A DNA stretch of 64,000 bases from an uncultured Bacteroidales bacterium (lineage in GTDB: Bacteria; Bacteroidota; Bacteroidia; Bacteroidales; F082), in contig CAMYXP010000003.1 of the NCBI GenBank assembly GCA_947303085.1, positions 62,001-126,000 of the forward strand, in the 5' to 3' direction. Below the pieces are notes generated by a model, which saw only the letters and a list, made by a program, of their open reading frames with translations, had not been told where the DNA came from and ran no database searches. The translations under genes and the position numbers were made by a program. Below, piece after piece: positions 17,179 through 26,134 of the stretch. How positions within the stretch are numbered: position 1 is the first letter of the stretch; every line of letters begins with the position of its first letter.

Positions 17179-18117
17179 ATGAGAATTGAACCAGCAACGA
17201 CAGTAAAGTGTATCGCTGATTTCATTGGCGCTACCAATGTTATCGGTGACCCGAACCAAGTCATCACGGGGCTCAACGAGCTTCATGAGGTCGAGGCGGG
17301 CGACATCACTTTCGTCGATCATCCGAAATACTATGAGAAGGTGCTTAAATCGGCAGCGACAGTTGTGATTATCAACACAGCAAATGTTGAATGTCCGAAA
17401 GGCAAGACTCTCATCATCCACGATTGTCCGTTTGACGCGTTCAACAAGATTATCTTGTCGTACCGCAGATTTGAGCCAGCCACAGCGATGGTAAGCCCTA
17501 AGGCTGAGATCGGTGAAGGCACAATCATCGAACCGGGCGCGTTTGTGGCGGATCACGTGAAAATCGGTAAAAACTGCATCATTCACGCTAACGTGACTAT
17601 CAACAACTGGACAGTTATCGGTGACAACGTCATCATAAACAGCGGTTCAGTCATCGCGGCCGACGCCTGCTATTTCCAGCATCGCGGCAAAGACCGTCAG
17701 GTGAAGTTCGAGTCATGCGGTAGAGTGGTTATTGAGGACGATGTTGAAATCGGAGCTTTGTGCGCCATCGACATCGGAGTCACCAGCGACACTATCATCG
17801 GCAGAGGCACCAAGACTGACAACCACGTTCAGGTTGGCCACGACGCTAAGGTCGGCAAGAACTGCTTCCTCGGAGCACACTGCGCAATCGGTGGCGTTTC
17901 GAGAGTGAAAGACAACGTGTCGATTTGGTCGATGTCGGCAGTCAACAAAGACCTCGTCATTGCTGAAGGCACAACAATTTTGGCTTACACAGCTATTGAC
18001 AAGGACACTGAACCGGGCGTCACATATTTCGGCATGCCTGGCATGGAGGCTAAGAAGAAATGGAGAGAGATGGCGTGTGTGAGGATGCTGCCGGATTTGA
18101 TAAATAAGATAAAATAA
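17179..18117 (+). CDS. LpxD-like UDP-3-O-acylglucosamine N-acyltransferase paralog
   Basis: A 312-residue left-handed beta-helix acyltransferase. The N-terminal domain (about 1-95) is LpxD-like, and hexapeptide repeats run from about residue 98 (ISPKAEIGEG-type units) to about 260. The segment DNHVQVGHDAKVGKNC keeps the His expected for catalysis. It is shorter than typical LpxD (about 340), and the loop CYFQHRGKDRQVKFE differs from the usual LpxD DGFGF region. It may be a second LpxD-type enzyme next to the classical one in the lipid A cluster elsewhere. It ends before a strong terminator. Confidence 0.8.
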   Translation: MRIEPATTVKCIADFIGATNVIGDPNQVITGLNELHEVEAGDITFVDHPKYYEKVLKSAATVVIINTANVECPKGKTLIIHDCPFDAFNKIILSYRRFEPATAMVSPKAEIGEGTIIEPGAFVADHVKIGKNCIIHANVTINNWTVIGDNVIINSGSVIAADACYFQHRGKDRQVKFESCGRVVIEDDVEIGALCAIDIGVTSDTIIGRGTKTDNHVQVGHDAKVGKNCFLGAHCAIGGVSRVKDNVSIWSMSAVNKDLVIAEGTTILAYTAIDKDTEPGVTYFGMPGMEAKKKWREMACVRMLPDLINKIK

Positions 18118-18133
18118 AAAATGTGATATGAAG

Positions 18134-18158
18134 GCCGCTTGAAAGAGCGGCTTTTTTT
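18134..18158 (+). terminator. intrinsic terminator after the efp-lpxD-like pair
   Basis: Perfect stem GCCGCT (18134-18139) and AGCGGC (18146-18151) with a 6-base loop, followed by seven T. Confidence 0.85.
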
Positions 18159-18169
18159 GTATTAAGCCT

Positions 18170-20443
18170 ATGAAATTATTGGTTTTTATATTGATTATTG
18201 CATTGCTTTTCAGATGGGAAAAGTTAAGCACCGCCAGAAAATTTATATTGATATTCATAATCATCTTGTTGTGGAGCTATAAGAATGTGCCGACAGCAAA
18301 TTTGGATATTGTGCCGAAACCTCAGACGATGGAACTTGTCGGAGGCCGAGACTGCAGAATCAATTCGAAGACGGTGATAGAGGTGAAAGACTCTGTAAAT
18401 CAATTCAATGCGAAATATTTGCAATCATATTTGAGAAATGAGTTTGAGGGAGATTTTAAGATTGTTGATGAAAAAGACAAAAATAAAATTGAATTATTGA
18501 TTGATGAGAATTTGGCGGAAGAAGGCTATATAATCGATGTGATGAGAGGTTGTGTCAGGATTGAGGGAGGAACTGAGAAGGGAGTGTTTTATGGAATACA
18601 GACGCTTTTGCAGATGCTGCCTGCGGATGTTTATAAAAAGGATAATGATAAGAGAATCAGGGCGTTAAGAGTGCCTAAGATGACTATTGAAGACAGTCCG
18701 AGATTTGCTTACAGAGGCATGCATCTGGATGTTTCGAGGACGTTTTTCGATGCTGAATACATTTATAAATTTATTGATGCGTTAGCATATTATAAAATCA
18801 ATAATTTCCATTGGCATCTGACTGATGATCAGGGTTGGAGAGTGGAGATTAAGAAATATCCGAAACTTACGGAAATGGGAGCGTGGCGTGGGGCTTACGA
18901 GGTTTTGAAGCCGGCATACGCCTCGGGTATGGAGCGCAACGGAGGCTATTATACGCAGGAAGAGATAAAATCAATAGTTAAATACGCAGCCGACAGAAAT
19001 ATCAATATTATTCCTGAGATTGACCTGCCGGGACACAGCAAGGCAGTCGCGGTGACATATCCTGAGATTTTGTGCGACATCGATGCGAAGCATTACAGCG
19101 TGCAATGGGAGTCTAACAATGTTTGGTGTGTGGAAAGAGAGGAGAATTATGCGATGTTGGAAGACATCATTGCGGAGATGGCCGAGCTGTTTCCGTCGAA
19201 GATTTTCCATATCGGAGGCGATGAGGTGAACATGGATTCGTGGAAGGAATGTCCTAAGTGTCAGGCACTTATGAAAGAAAAAGGCATGACAGAGGTCGTG
19301 GAGCTGCAGAATTATTTCGTGCGTAGGCTTGAAAATATTTTGTCGAAATACGGCAAGACCATGGGTGGTTGGGACGAGATTATTGACGGTGGCGCGCTGA
19401 GGCCGGAGACGGTTGTTTACGCTTGGGCGAGTCCGGAGAGAGGCATTGAGTCGGTGCGACAGGGGCATCCTACGGTGATGCAGATCGCTCAGTACATGTA
19501 TTTCGACATGAAGCAAAGTAAAGACGAGCGCGGACTGCAGTGGGCTGGTGTGACCTCGTTGGAGAAGGCGTACAGTTTCGACCCGATTGGCAATTTCGAC
19601 TTGACGGAAGAGGAGACGAAGCTTGTGATGGGTCCGCAGGGCGGTTGTTGGGCAGAGTGCCTGCAGGTGAAGGATTACGTTGATTATCAGGTGTTTCCGA
19701 AGTTGTTGGCACTCAGCGAGATAGGATGGTGCGAACAGGGTGAACGAGACTATGAAGATTTTCAGAGACGGTTGTATGGGGCGCAGTATGCGCGTCTTTA
19801 TGCTATGGATTTCAAGTTCAGGGTGGCGCCGCCCGAGGTGGTTTACCAGGACGGACTGCTGATGGCGAAGGCGGATAATGACATCTTGACGATACGTTAC
19901 ACCGAAGACGGGGCGGCGCCTACAATTAAATCGGAAAAATATAGAAAACCGATAAAGACGCAAGAGCCTGAGAAATATAGGTTCGCGACGTTTTACAAGG
20001 ACCGTTCGAGCATCGCTAGAGGCGCACAGAACATTGAGTTACATCACTATCTGAAGCCGTCGACTACGGTGGAGAGTAACATACCGTTTTTTGAAGATAT
20101 CAACCGTTTGGTGGATTATGACCTGAACACCTATTGTTTCACGGCACGTGAGGTCGGCGACGGCGACTATATTAAGTTTACGTTTGCGGAACCTGTTGAG
20201 TGTCAATCAATTGGGATGTGTACAGGATATTACAATCTGGCTGTTTACGGCATTATGAACGGTTATATCGAATATTCGTACGACGGCGAGAATTATCATC
20301 GCGGTGAGCGTTTTGTGTATGATATTTTTGACGGATACAGAGCATATTGTCATCCTGAAAAGCCAGTAAAATCGGTGAGAATAGTGATTGACGGCATCAG
20401 TGAGCATGAGGTTAACGGAGTGCAGGATTTGAGGATTGAATAG
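18170..20443 (+). CDS. GH20 beta-N-acetylhexosaminidase
   Basis: A 757-residue enzyme that removes terminal GlcNAc or GalNAc from glycans. Residues about 45-165 form the GH20b domain, the catalytic barrel follows (about 170-530), with FHWHLTDDQGWR and HIGGDEVNMDSW; the D-E pair is the catalytic couple. A chitobiase/discoidin-like C-terminal part (about 590-757) may bind glycans. The N-terminus is odd: two hydrophobic segments (about residues 3-14 and 25-36) instead of one cleavable signal, so the protein may be held in a membrane. Together with GH29 and GH109 it fits mucin-type glycan use. Confidence 0.93.
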   Translation: MKLLVFILIIALLFRWEKLSTARKFILIFIIILLWSYKNVPTANLDIVPKPQTMELVGGRDCRINSKTVIEVKDSVNQFNAKYLQSYLRNEFEGDFKIVDEKDKNKIELLIDENLAEEGYIIDVMRGCVRIEGGTEKGVFYGIQTLLQMLPADVYKKDNDKRIRALRVPKMTIEDSPRFAYRGMHLDVSRTFFDAEYIYKFIDALAYYKINNFHWHLTDDQGWRVEIKKYPKLTEMGAWRGAYEVLKPAYASGMERNGGYYTQEEIKSIVKYAADRNINIIPEIDLPGHSKAVAVTYPEILCDIDAKHYSVQWESNNVWCVEREENYAMLEDIIAEMAELFPSKIFHIGGDEVNMDSWKECPKCQALMKEKGMTEVVELQNYFVRRLENILSKYGKTMGGWDEIIDGGALRPETVVYAWASPERGIESVRQGHPTVMQIAQYMYFDMKQSKDERGLQWAGVTSLEKAYSFDPIGNFDLTEEETKLVMGPQGGCWAECLQVKDYVDYQVFPKLLALSEIGWCEQGERDYEDFQRRLYGAQYARLYAMDFKFRVAPPEVVYQDGLLMAKADNDILTIRYTEDGAAPTIKSEKYRKPIKTQEPEKYRFATFYKDRSSIARGAQNIELHHYLKPSTTVESNIPFFEDINRLVDYDLNTYCFTAREVGDGDYIKFTFAEPVECQSIGMCTGYYNLAVYGIMNGYIEYSYDGENYHRGERFVYDIFDGYRAYCHPEKPVKSVRIVIDGISEHEVNGVQDLRIE

Positions 20444-20451
20444 TTTTCAAA

Positions 20452-21279
20452 ATGAGGCAGAAACAGTTTGAGGAGTTTGTGAGGAATGTGGAGCCAGCCG
20501 ACAGACGATGTGCGGCGGCGTGGAGGACTGCGATCGGGCTGCAAGCTACCGACGGACTGAAGACGTCGAAATATCTTTTTGAACTGGCTAAACGAAACAT
20601 TGAAGGCGAAATCACCATCAATGATGTTTTGGAGCTGCTCGACAAGTATTATCGCAATAAAACACGTCTCCCGAAAGATTCCTTTGTGACGAAGTATGCT
20701 GATAGAGTGGCGGCAAACATCAAAAGTGTTTTGTCGGATAACTCATTCATTTTCAATGAGGAAGGTCTTGCTTTGACACATAAACGCATCTTCAACGGAG
20801 TGTCGGAACATGCTGGGGAGTTTCGTGAAACCAAGCTTGAAAAGAAGGAATGGCTGCTCAACGGTGACACTTTGAAATTTATTTATGGCAAAGACATCCA
20901 CGAAGCCGTTGAAATTGAGATTCAAAATGAGATTTATTTTGATTACAAAACACTTAGTGATGTAAAGAAACTGCGGCACATCAGTGTTTTGACCTCAAAT
21001 CTGTGGCTGATTCATCCGTTTAAAAACGGAAACACCTGCACGATAGCGGTTTTTATGATTCAATATCTTCGTTCGATGGGGTATGAGGTGAATAATGATG
21101 TTTTTGCGGAGAAGTCGTGGTATTTCAGGAACGCGTTGGTGAGGGCGAATTATAAGAATCAGGATATTGGCGTGGATTATGACTTCAGGTTTCTTGAGAG
21201 GTTTTTTAAGAATCTGATTTTTAATGGCAATAACAGGTTGAGGATCAATCATTTGGTTGTTTGGAAAAATAAAATGTAG
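20452..21279 (+). CDS. Fic/DOC family protein with altered catalytic motif
   Basis: A 275-residue Fic-fold protein. The N-terminal part contains AKRNIEGEITINDVLELLD, similar to the VbhA-like antitoxin region seen in related Bacteroidales proteins. The Fic motif is HPFKNGNTCT near residue 186. The canonical form is HxFx(D/E)GNGRxxR, and relatives with GNTRT exist; here the acidic metal ligand is Asn and the Arg is Cys. AMPylation is therefore doubtful. It lies 8 bases after GH20, and its stop codon is inside a GTAGAGACG repeat. Confidence 0.78.
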   Translation: MRQKQFEEFVRNVEPADRRCAAAWRTAIGLQATDGLKTSKYLFELAKRNIEGEITINDVLELLDKYYRNKTRLPKDSFVTKYADRVAANIKSVLSDNSFIFNEEGLALTHKRIFNGVSEHAGEFRETKLEKKEWLLNGDTLKFIYGKDIHEAVEIEIQNEIYFDYKTLSDVKKLRHISVLTSNLWLIHPFKNGNTCTIAVFMIQYLRSMGYEVNNDVFAEKSWYFRNALVRANYKNQDIGVDYDFRFLERFFKNLIFNGNNRLRINHLVVWKNKM

Positions 21280-21301
21280 AGACGCGCTGGCACGTCTCTA
21301 C
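21276..21301. repeat. GTAGAGACG hairpin element
   Basis: GTAGAGACG (21276-21284) and CGTCTCTAC (21293-21301) are a perfect 9-bp inverted repeat with an 8-base loop. A similar element is at 44118-44149 and a variant at 57252-57271. Confidence 0.7.
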
Positions 21302-21330
21302 TATGAATTTATTAAAAATACCGATAAATT

Positions 21331-22338
21331 TTAGTATTTCATCATTTCGATAAGGTCGACCATGCGGTTTGAATAACCCCATTCGTTGTCGTACCACGAC
21401 ATGACTTTAATCATCTTGCCCATCACCATGGTGCTTTGTGCATCGAAAATTGATGAATGTGGGTTGTGGATGATGTCGACGCTCACGATTTCGTCTTCGG
21501 TGTATTCGAGGACGCCTTTCATCGGGCCTTCAGCTGCCTCACGCATTGCGGCGTTGATCTGCTCTTTTGTGGCTTCTGTCTTGAGTGTGCACACGAGGTC
21601 GACGAGTGATCCGGTAGGGGTAGGGACGCGCACCGCGATGCCGTCGAGTTTGCCGTTGAGTTCAGGTATTACGATGCCCACTGCCTTTGCAGCGCCTGTT
21701 GTGGTAGGTATCTGCGACATGGCGGCTGAACGTGCGCGGCGGAGGTCGCTATGCGGACCGTCGAGGATGACCTGGTCGTTGGTATAGCTGTGGATTGTTG
21801 TGATGTAACCCTGCTCGATACCGAAGCGGTCGTTCAAGACCTTAGCGACTGGTGCCAAGCAGTTAGTGGTGCATGATGCGTTGCTGACGCATTCGATCTC
21901 GTCGGTGAGTTCGTTGTTGTTGACGCCGACCACGATAGTCGCGTCGATTTTATCTTTTGAAGGAGCTGAAAGGATGACTTTCTTGGCGCCGTTTTTGAGG
22001 TGGTCGCCGTAGCCGCCTTTAGCGCTTTCTTTTGAACGGAAGATACCTGTTGACTCGACAACGACGTCAGGAGTCTTGCTCCATTTGATGTTGATAGGAG
22101 CGCGTTCGGCTGTGACAGGGACGCGTACTCCGTTGACTATCAATGCTGATTCATCGTAATCAACTGTGCCAGGAAACTTACCTTGTGTGGAGTCATATTT
22201 CAGAAGATGTGCCAAAACTTTGGTGCTTGTCAAGTCGTTGATGCCCACAACCTCGAGGTTTGGACGCTCGCAGCAGATGCGGAAAACGTTGCGGCCGATA
22301 CGACCGAAACCGTTGATACCTACTTTAATCTTTTCCAT
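21331..22338 (-). CDS. gap: glyceraldehyde-3-phosphate dehydrogenase, type I
   Basis: A 335-residue glycolytic enzyme. The N-terminal NAD domain begins [17 protein letters not shown], and the active-site segment is [16 protein letters not shown] with the catalytic Cys. Late motifs [17 protein letters not shown] complete the family pattern. The length is normal. Transcription likely starts at the -7 box at 22394-22401. Confidence 0.97.
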   Translation of the reverse strand: MEKIKVGINGFGRIGRNVFRICCERPNLEVVGINDLTSTKVLAHLLKYDSTQGKFPGTVDYDESALIVNGVRVPVTAERAPINIKWSKTPDVVVESTGIFRSKESAKGGYGDHLKNGAKKVILSAPSKDKIDATIVVGVNNNELTDEIECVSNASCTTNCLAPVAKVLNDRFGIEQGYITTIHSYTNDQVILDGPHSDLRRARSAAMSQIPTTTGAAKAVGIVIPELNGKLDGIAVRVPTPTGSLVDLVCTLKTEATKEQINAAMREAAEGPMKGVLEYTEDEIVSVDIIHNPHSSIFDAQSTMVMGKMIKVMSWYDNEWGYSNRMVDLIEMMKY

Positions 22339-22393
22339 ATTATCTTATTTAAAATTTATAATTCAAAATTTAATGATTCGCAAATTCAAACTG

Positions 22394-22401
22394 CAAAGTT
22401 A
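22394..22401 (-). promoter_or_regulatory. -7 promoter box of gap
   Basis: Reads TAACTTTG on the complement, giving a leader of about 50 nt before the gap start codon. Confidence 0.65.
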
Positions 22402-22449
22402 CAAATTTATTGATATATGATGACTTTCAGAAGGAATTTTTTCAAAAAA

Positions 22450-23337
22450 TTATTCTTCTATCGGTTCCACGTGGATGACGATATGAGTGTCGTCGCCATA
22501 GCGTTCTTTTAGAAGGTTTTCTATCTCTGATGCCTTGTCGTGCGTGTCTTTCAGTGGTGTGTCGCCATTCATAAGGATGTGCATCTCGATGGCATAACGG
22601 TTTCCGATGCGTCGGGTGCACAGCTCATGAGGCTCAACGACTTCAGGCACCGATTTCACTATCTCCATTATCTCATTCTCGACGTCGTCGGGCAGTGACT
22701 GCTCCATGAGGTCGCCGACGCCGTTTTTAATCAGGTCGAATGCCACCTTTATAATTAATATGCCTACCACCAGAGAGGCTATGGGGTCGAGGACAGCCCA
22801 ACGCTCGCCGCCTATGAGCGCTCCGCCTATGCCTATGGCGGTTCCTATTGACGAGAGTGCGTCGCTGCGATGATGCCACGCATTGGCCTTTAACGCTTGA
22901 GAATTAAGACGTTTCGCCTTGCGGTTTGTATATTGGAAAATGATTTCTTTTAAGATTATTGATGCCAGAGCAGCCCAAAGAGCGAGTCGGCCAGGCATGG
23001 TCAAGGTGTCGCCATTACTCCAGAGGGCTATCTTTTTGGCACCTTCGATGAAAATGCCTACTGCCACGAGGAAGAGAACCGCACCGATCAGTGTGGTGGC
23101 GAGCGTCTCGTATTTGCCGTGACCGTAGTCGTGCGATTTGTCTTTAGGTTTGTGGCTTATCTTGACGAAAATAAGCACCACGATGTCGGTGGCGAAGTCG
23201 GAAAGCGAATGCACCGCGTCGGCAATCATAGCGGAACTGTGTCCGAAGATTCCCGCTACGAACTTAAACACCACCAGCGTGGCGTTGACGGCGCTACCCC
23301 AAAGGGTTACCTTATATATCTCTTTCTCGCGATTCAT
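22450..23337 (-). CDS. cation diffusion facilitator transporter
   Basis: A 295-residue inner-membrane metal exporter (CDF family). Six hydrophobic segments cover about residues 10-210, with the metal-site segments ADAVHSLSDFATD and HHRSDALSS. The cytoplasmic C-terminal domain (about 215-295) ends with a His-containing DDTHIVIHVEP. The typical cargo is zinc, iron or manganese; the specific metal cannot be told. It is 22 bases downstream of the esterase gene on the same strand. Confidence 0.92.
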   Translation of the reverse strand: MNREKEIYKVTLWGSAVNATLVVFKFVAGIFGHSSAMIADAVHSLSDFATDIVVLIFVKISHKPKDKSHDYGHGKYETLATTLIGAVLFLVAVGIFIEGAKKIALWSNGDTLTMPGRLALWAALASIILKEIIFQYTNRKAKRLNSQALKANAWHHRSDALSSIGTAIGIGGALIGGERWAVLDPIASLVVGILIIKVAFDLIKNGVGDLMEQSLPDDVENEIMEIVKSVPEVVEPHELCTRRIGNRYAIEMHILMNGDTPLKDTHDKASEIENLLKERYGDDTHIVIHVEPIEE

Positions 23338-23359
23338 GAAAAAAGGCTGTTAAAAAGAA

Positions 23360-24595
23360 CTATTGTTTTATAAATTTTTTATTTTGACATTTTCCGTCTT
23401 GTTCAAATTGAATCAGATAAACTCCTGATTTCCAATGAGATATATTAATGACCGGATATGTTTCGGTGATTGTTTTTGAAAAAACCTCACGTCCGTTAAC
23501 GTCGAAGATGTTTATCTGATAAGGCTCGCCTTGCGAATAGTTGGTGTCGTCGATGGTGATGGCATCAGTGGCTGGATTAGGATAGATGGTGATTTTAGAA
23601 GGGTTATCATCGATAGTGAGATATCCTTGGCATCGGAGCAGAAAATCGCGTACGATGTTGAAACAGGCGTTAAATTTTTCAGGAATTATCTTATGTTCGA
23701 GGTTGTCGGTCAAATAAAAACTATGTCCTTCATGTTCAAAACAATGAAACTCATAGTTTTCGATGCCTATCTTATCGAGATGTGCGGCGATGGCACGGGA
23801 TCCGTACAAATAGGGCAGTGCTGATGAGCTGAAGACAGAGAAGCAATAGCCTGAATCGATAGGAATCACGCCGTCGGAAGTGCCGTGAATCATGCATAGC
23901 GGGGCATATTCGTCCTGGTCGATGGTGTTTAAGTCGATGACACCGCCCCATTGCGGTATGGCACCTGCCACTTTAGGCGAGTAATTTGCATATTCGGCAA
24001 ACCCTGAGCTGTGCATAGTACCTAAGTCGGGCAAGGTAAGCGTTGCTTCAGGCCGTTCGTCCTCGCCCATAAACATCTCGGCGAGTATGCCTACAGATCC
24101 GGCTGAGTTGCCAAGCAGATATATGTTTGAGGTGTCGATACGGTATTCGTCGCAATGGGCTTTGAAATACCTGACAGCCGAGCTGATGTCTTGCGCCGCC
24201 ATATATCCGTCGCGGACTATCGATGTTGTGTTTAGCTGCCACAGATAAAGCAGACGATAGTCGATTGATGCCGCCACGTAGCCGTGTTTTGCGAGACGTG
24301 TGCAATATTCAACCATGTCTTTGTAATCGCGGTATCCCACGACAAAAGAGCCTCCGAAGACGGTGATGACCATTGGGCGGGCGCTGAGGGTGTCGTTGGC
24401 AGGCTCGTAGAAATCGAAATATAATGATGTGGGGCTGGAGTCGCCGATGCGGATAGCCTCGCTGTAGCGAATCTTTTTCGAGACGGTCACATTGCCAAAA
24501 ACCGGGTCGGCGAAACGTCGGCCATGCTGCGCCGCGACCGTGTTCACGAGCAGACACAACAACAATAAGGTCATTGTTAAATGTTTCTTATTCAT
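23360..24595 (-). CDS. secreted alpha/beta-hydrolase esterase with T9SS type A tail
   Basis: A 411-residue protein. A signal peptide (about residues 1-22) is followed by a carboxylesterase-like alpha/beta hydrolase with the nucleophile motif GNSAGS and a late HEGHSF that can hold the catalytic His. The C-terminal 80 residues, including ITIYPNPATDAITI and GVYLIQF, form a T9SS type A sorting domain. The protein is therefore probably moved to the cell surface. The substrate is unknown; acetyl esters of glycans are a likely class. Its own -7 box is at 24617-24624. Confidence 0.86.
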   Translation of the reverse strand: MNKKHLTMTLLLLCLLVNTVAAQHGRRFADPVFGNVTVSKKIRYSEAIRIGDSSPTSLYFDFYEPANDTLSARPMVITVFGGSFVVGYRDYKDMVEYCTRLAKHGYVAASIDYRLLYLWQLNTTSIVRDGYMAAQDISSAVRYFKAHCDEYRIDTSNIYLLGNSAGSVGILAEMFMGEDERPEATLTLPDLGTMHSSGFAEYANYSPKVAGAIPQWGGVIDLNTIDQDEYAPLCMIHGTSDGVIPIDSGYCFSVFSSSALPYLYGSRAIAAHLDKIGIENYEFHCFEHEGHSFYLTDNLEHKIIPEKFNACFNIVRDFLLRCQGYLTIDDNPSKITIYPNPATDAITIDDTNYSQGEPYQINIFDVNGREVFSKTITETYPVINISHWKSGVYLIQFEQDGKCQNKKFIKQ

Positions 24596-24616
24596 GGCAA
24601 GAACCTTTTAAAATTA

Positions 24617-24624
24617 CAAAAATA
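24617..24624 (-). promoter_or_regulatory. -7 promoter box of the T9SS esterase
   Basis: Reads TATTTTTG on the complement, 21 bases upstream of the start codon. The stretch from 24625 to 24784 shows no gene or clear structure. Confidence 0.55.
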
Positions 24625-24784
24625 AATAATTTTTTTGAAAAAACTTAAAAAGTTGAAAAATATCTTACTTGATTTCGGCTGTTGAAGGCATCTCGTACAT
24701 CACTTGAGTCCGACTTTTGTTTTTCAACGTTTAGATATTAAAATTATTGTCGAAAAATGTATTTATCTTTCCCGGAATTTTTTA

Positions 24785-24792
24785 TAATTTTG
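24785..24792 (+). promoter_or_regulatory. -7 promoter box of the M28 peptidase
   Basis: TAATTTTG, a consensus match, about 70 bases upstream of the ATG at 24863. Confidence 0.5.
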
Positions 24793-24862
24793 CGAAATAA
24801 AACAATTGAAAACAACACTTGCAGATTTTGAAAATTCAGTTGAATTAATTAAATTATTGAAT

Positions 24863-26131
24863 ATGAAAAAGTTATTGTTATTATTGACGGTGTTCGTTGC
24901 AGCGACAGTTGGTGCATCGTCGGTTCAGGCGCAGGATTTGGCGCATTACAAAAAAATCGTTAAGGAATTGAGTTCCAAGAAGTATCAGGGCAGGGGATAT
25001 GCCAAAGACGGCGCCAACAAAGCAGGGAAATATCTTGTGAAAGAGTTTGAGAAAGCAGGTGCCGATGAGGTTGTTTGCCAGCCTTTCAAGATTGATATCA
25101 ACACATTCTGCGGAAAGATGGAGATGTGGGCAGATGGCAAGAAACTCACTCCGGGCGTGGATTTTTCGATGAGAGAATATTCACCGGGTGTACATGGCGA
25201 ATTCACTGTGTATCATGTAGATACGGTAAATTTTGACGCTGAGAAGATGTATGCTGATTTGGCAAAGCCTGAATATGATGGCTGCATGGTGGTGTGCGAC
25301 TTCTGGTTTATGTATAATCACCCGGAGTTCAAGCCGTTGCATAAAAAAGATTCGTCGGTAGGCGGGTTTATCCAGACTTGGACATCGCCGATTAAGTTTT
25401 ACAAGGCATACGGCAGCAAGGTGATGGGAAAGCCGATAGTTTGGATGACTCCGGAATCTATCAAGGGTGTGAAAAATGTGAAGTTGGATGTCGATAATGA
25501 GTTTTTGAAAGATTATGAGCTTTTCAATGTCATAGCGAAGGTTGAAGGCAAGCGTCATGACAGCTGTTTCGTGTTTACGGCGCATTACGACCATCTTGGC
25601 AATCTTGGAAAGAAAGTGTATTACGCCGGTGCCAACGACAACGCTTCGGGAACCGCGACAATCGTCACTTTGGCAGAGTATTACGCTAACAATAAGCCTG
25701 AATATGACATGTATTTCATAGCATTTTCTGGTGAAGACTCGGGCTTGAACGGTTCGGAATATTACGTTGCCAACCCGACAGTGCCGTTGGAACAGATCAG
25801 ATATCTGTTTAACATCGACATGATTGGCGACAACAATCCTGTGCAGTATTGCGAGGCGAGCGACGAGGGCAACCGCGGATATGCTTTGTTGGAGAAAATC
25901 AACGGTGAGAAGCATTATTTCGAGGCTTTGAACCGTGGCGAGCTGGCAGCCAACAGCGACCACTATCCGTTTGCTGAGCATCATGTGCCGTGCATCCTGT
26001 TTGAGAACGAAAACGGCGACGCGTTCCAGTATTATCACACAATTTACGATACATACGAAAATGGTATTTTTGTGACATACGAGCCGATTTTCAAGTTGAT
26101 TACAGATTTTGTCGAGAATTATTATTTTTAA
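24863..26131 (+). CDS. secreted M28-family metallopeptidase
   Basis: A 422-residue zinc aminopeptidase-type protein. A signal peptide (KKLLLLLTVFVAATVGASSV) is followed by a PA-like insert and the M28 core. Zinc ligands and catalytic residues are visible in FTAHYDHLG, AGANDNASGTA, FSGEDSGLNGSEYY, FNIDMIGD and NSDHYPF. The start was placed at the signal peptide ATG, as the longer frame adds only an unlikely N-terminal extension. It is followed after 3 bases by a membrane acyltransferase and may share its transcript. Confidence 0.92.
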   Translation: MKKLLLLLTVFVAATVGASSVQAQDLAHYKKIVKELSSKKYQGRGYAKDGANKAGKYLVKEFEKAGADEVVCQPFKIDINTFCGKMEMWADGKKLTPGVDFSMREYSPGVHGEFTVYHVDTVNFDAEKMYADLAKPEYDGCMVVCDFWFMYNHPEFKPLHKKDSSVGGFIQTWTSPIKFYKAYGSKVMGKPIVWMTPESIKGVKNVKLDVDNEFLKDYELFNVIAKVEGKRHDSCFVFTAHYDHLGNLGKKVYYAGANDNASGTATIVTLAEYYANNKPEYDMYFIAFSGEDSGLNGSEYYVANPTVPLEQIRYLFNIDMIGDNNPVQYCEASDEGNRGYALLEKINGEKHYFEALNRGELAANSDHYPFAEHHVPCILFENENGDAFQYYHTIYDTYENGIFVTYEPIFKLITDFVENYYF

Positions 26132-26134
26132 GCA

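Noticed and set aside
18971..19963. 330-codon minus-strand open frame
   Set aside because: Shadow of the GH20 catalytic domain; no motif, biased composition.
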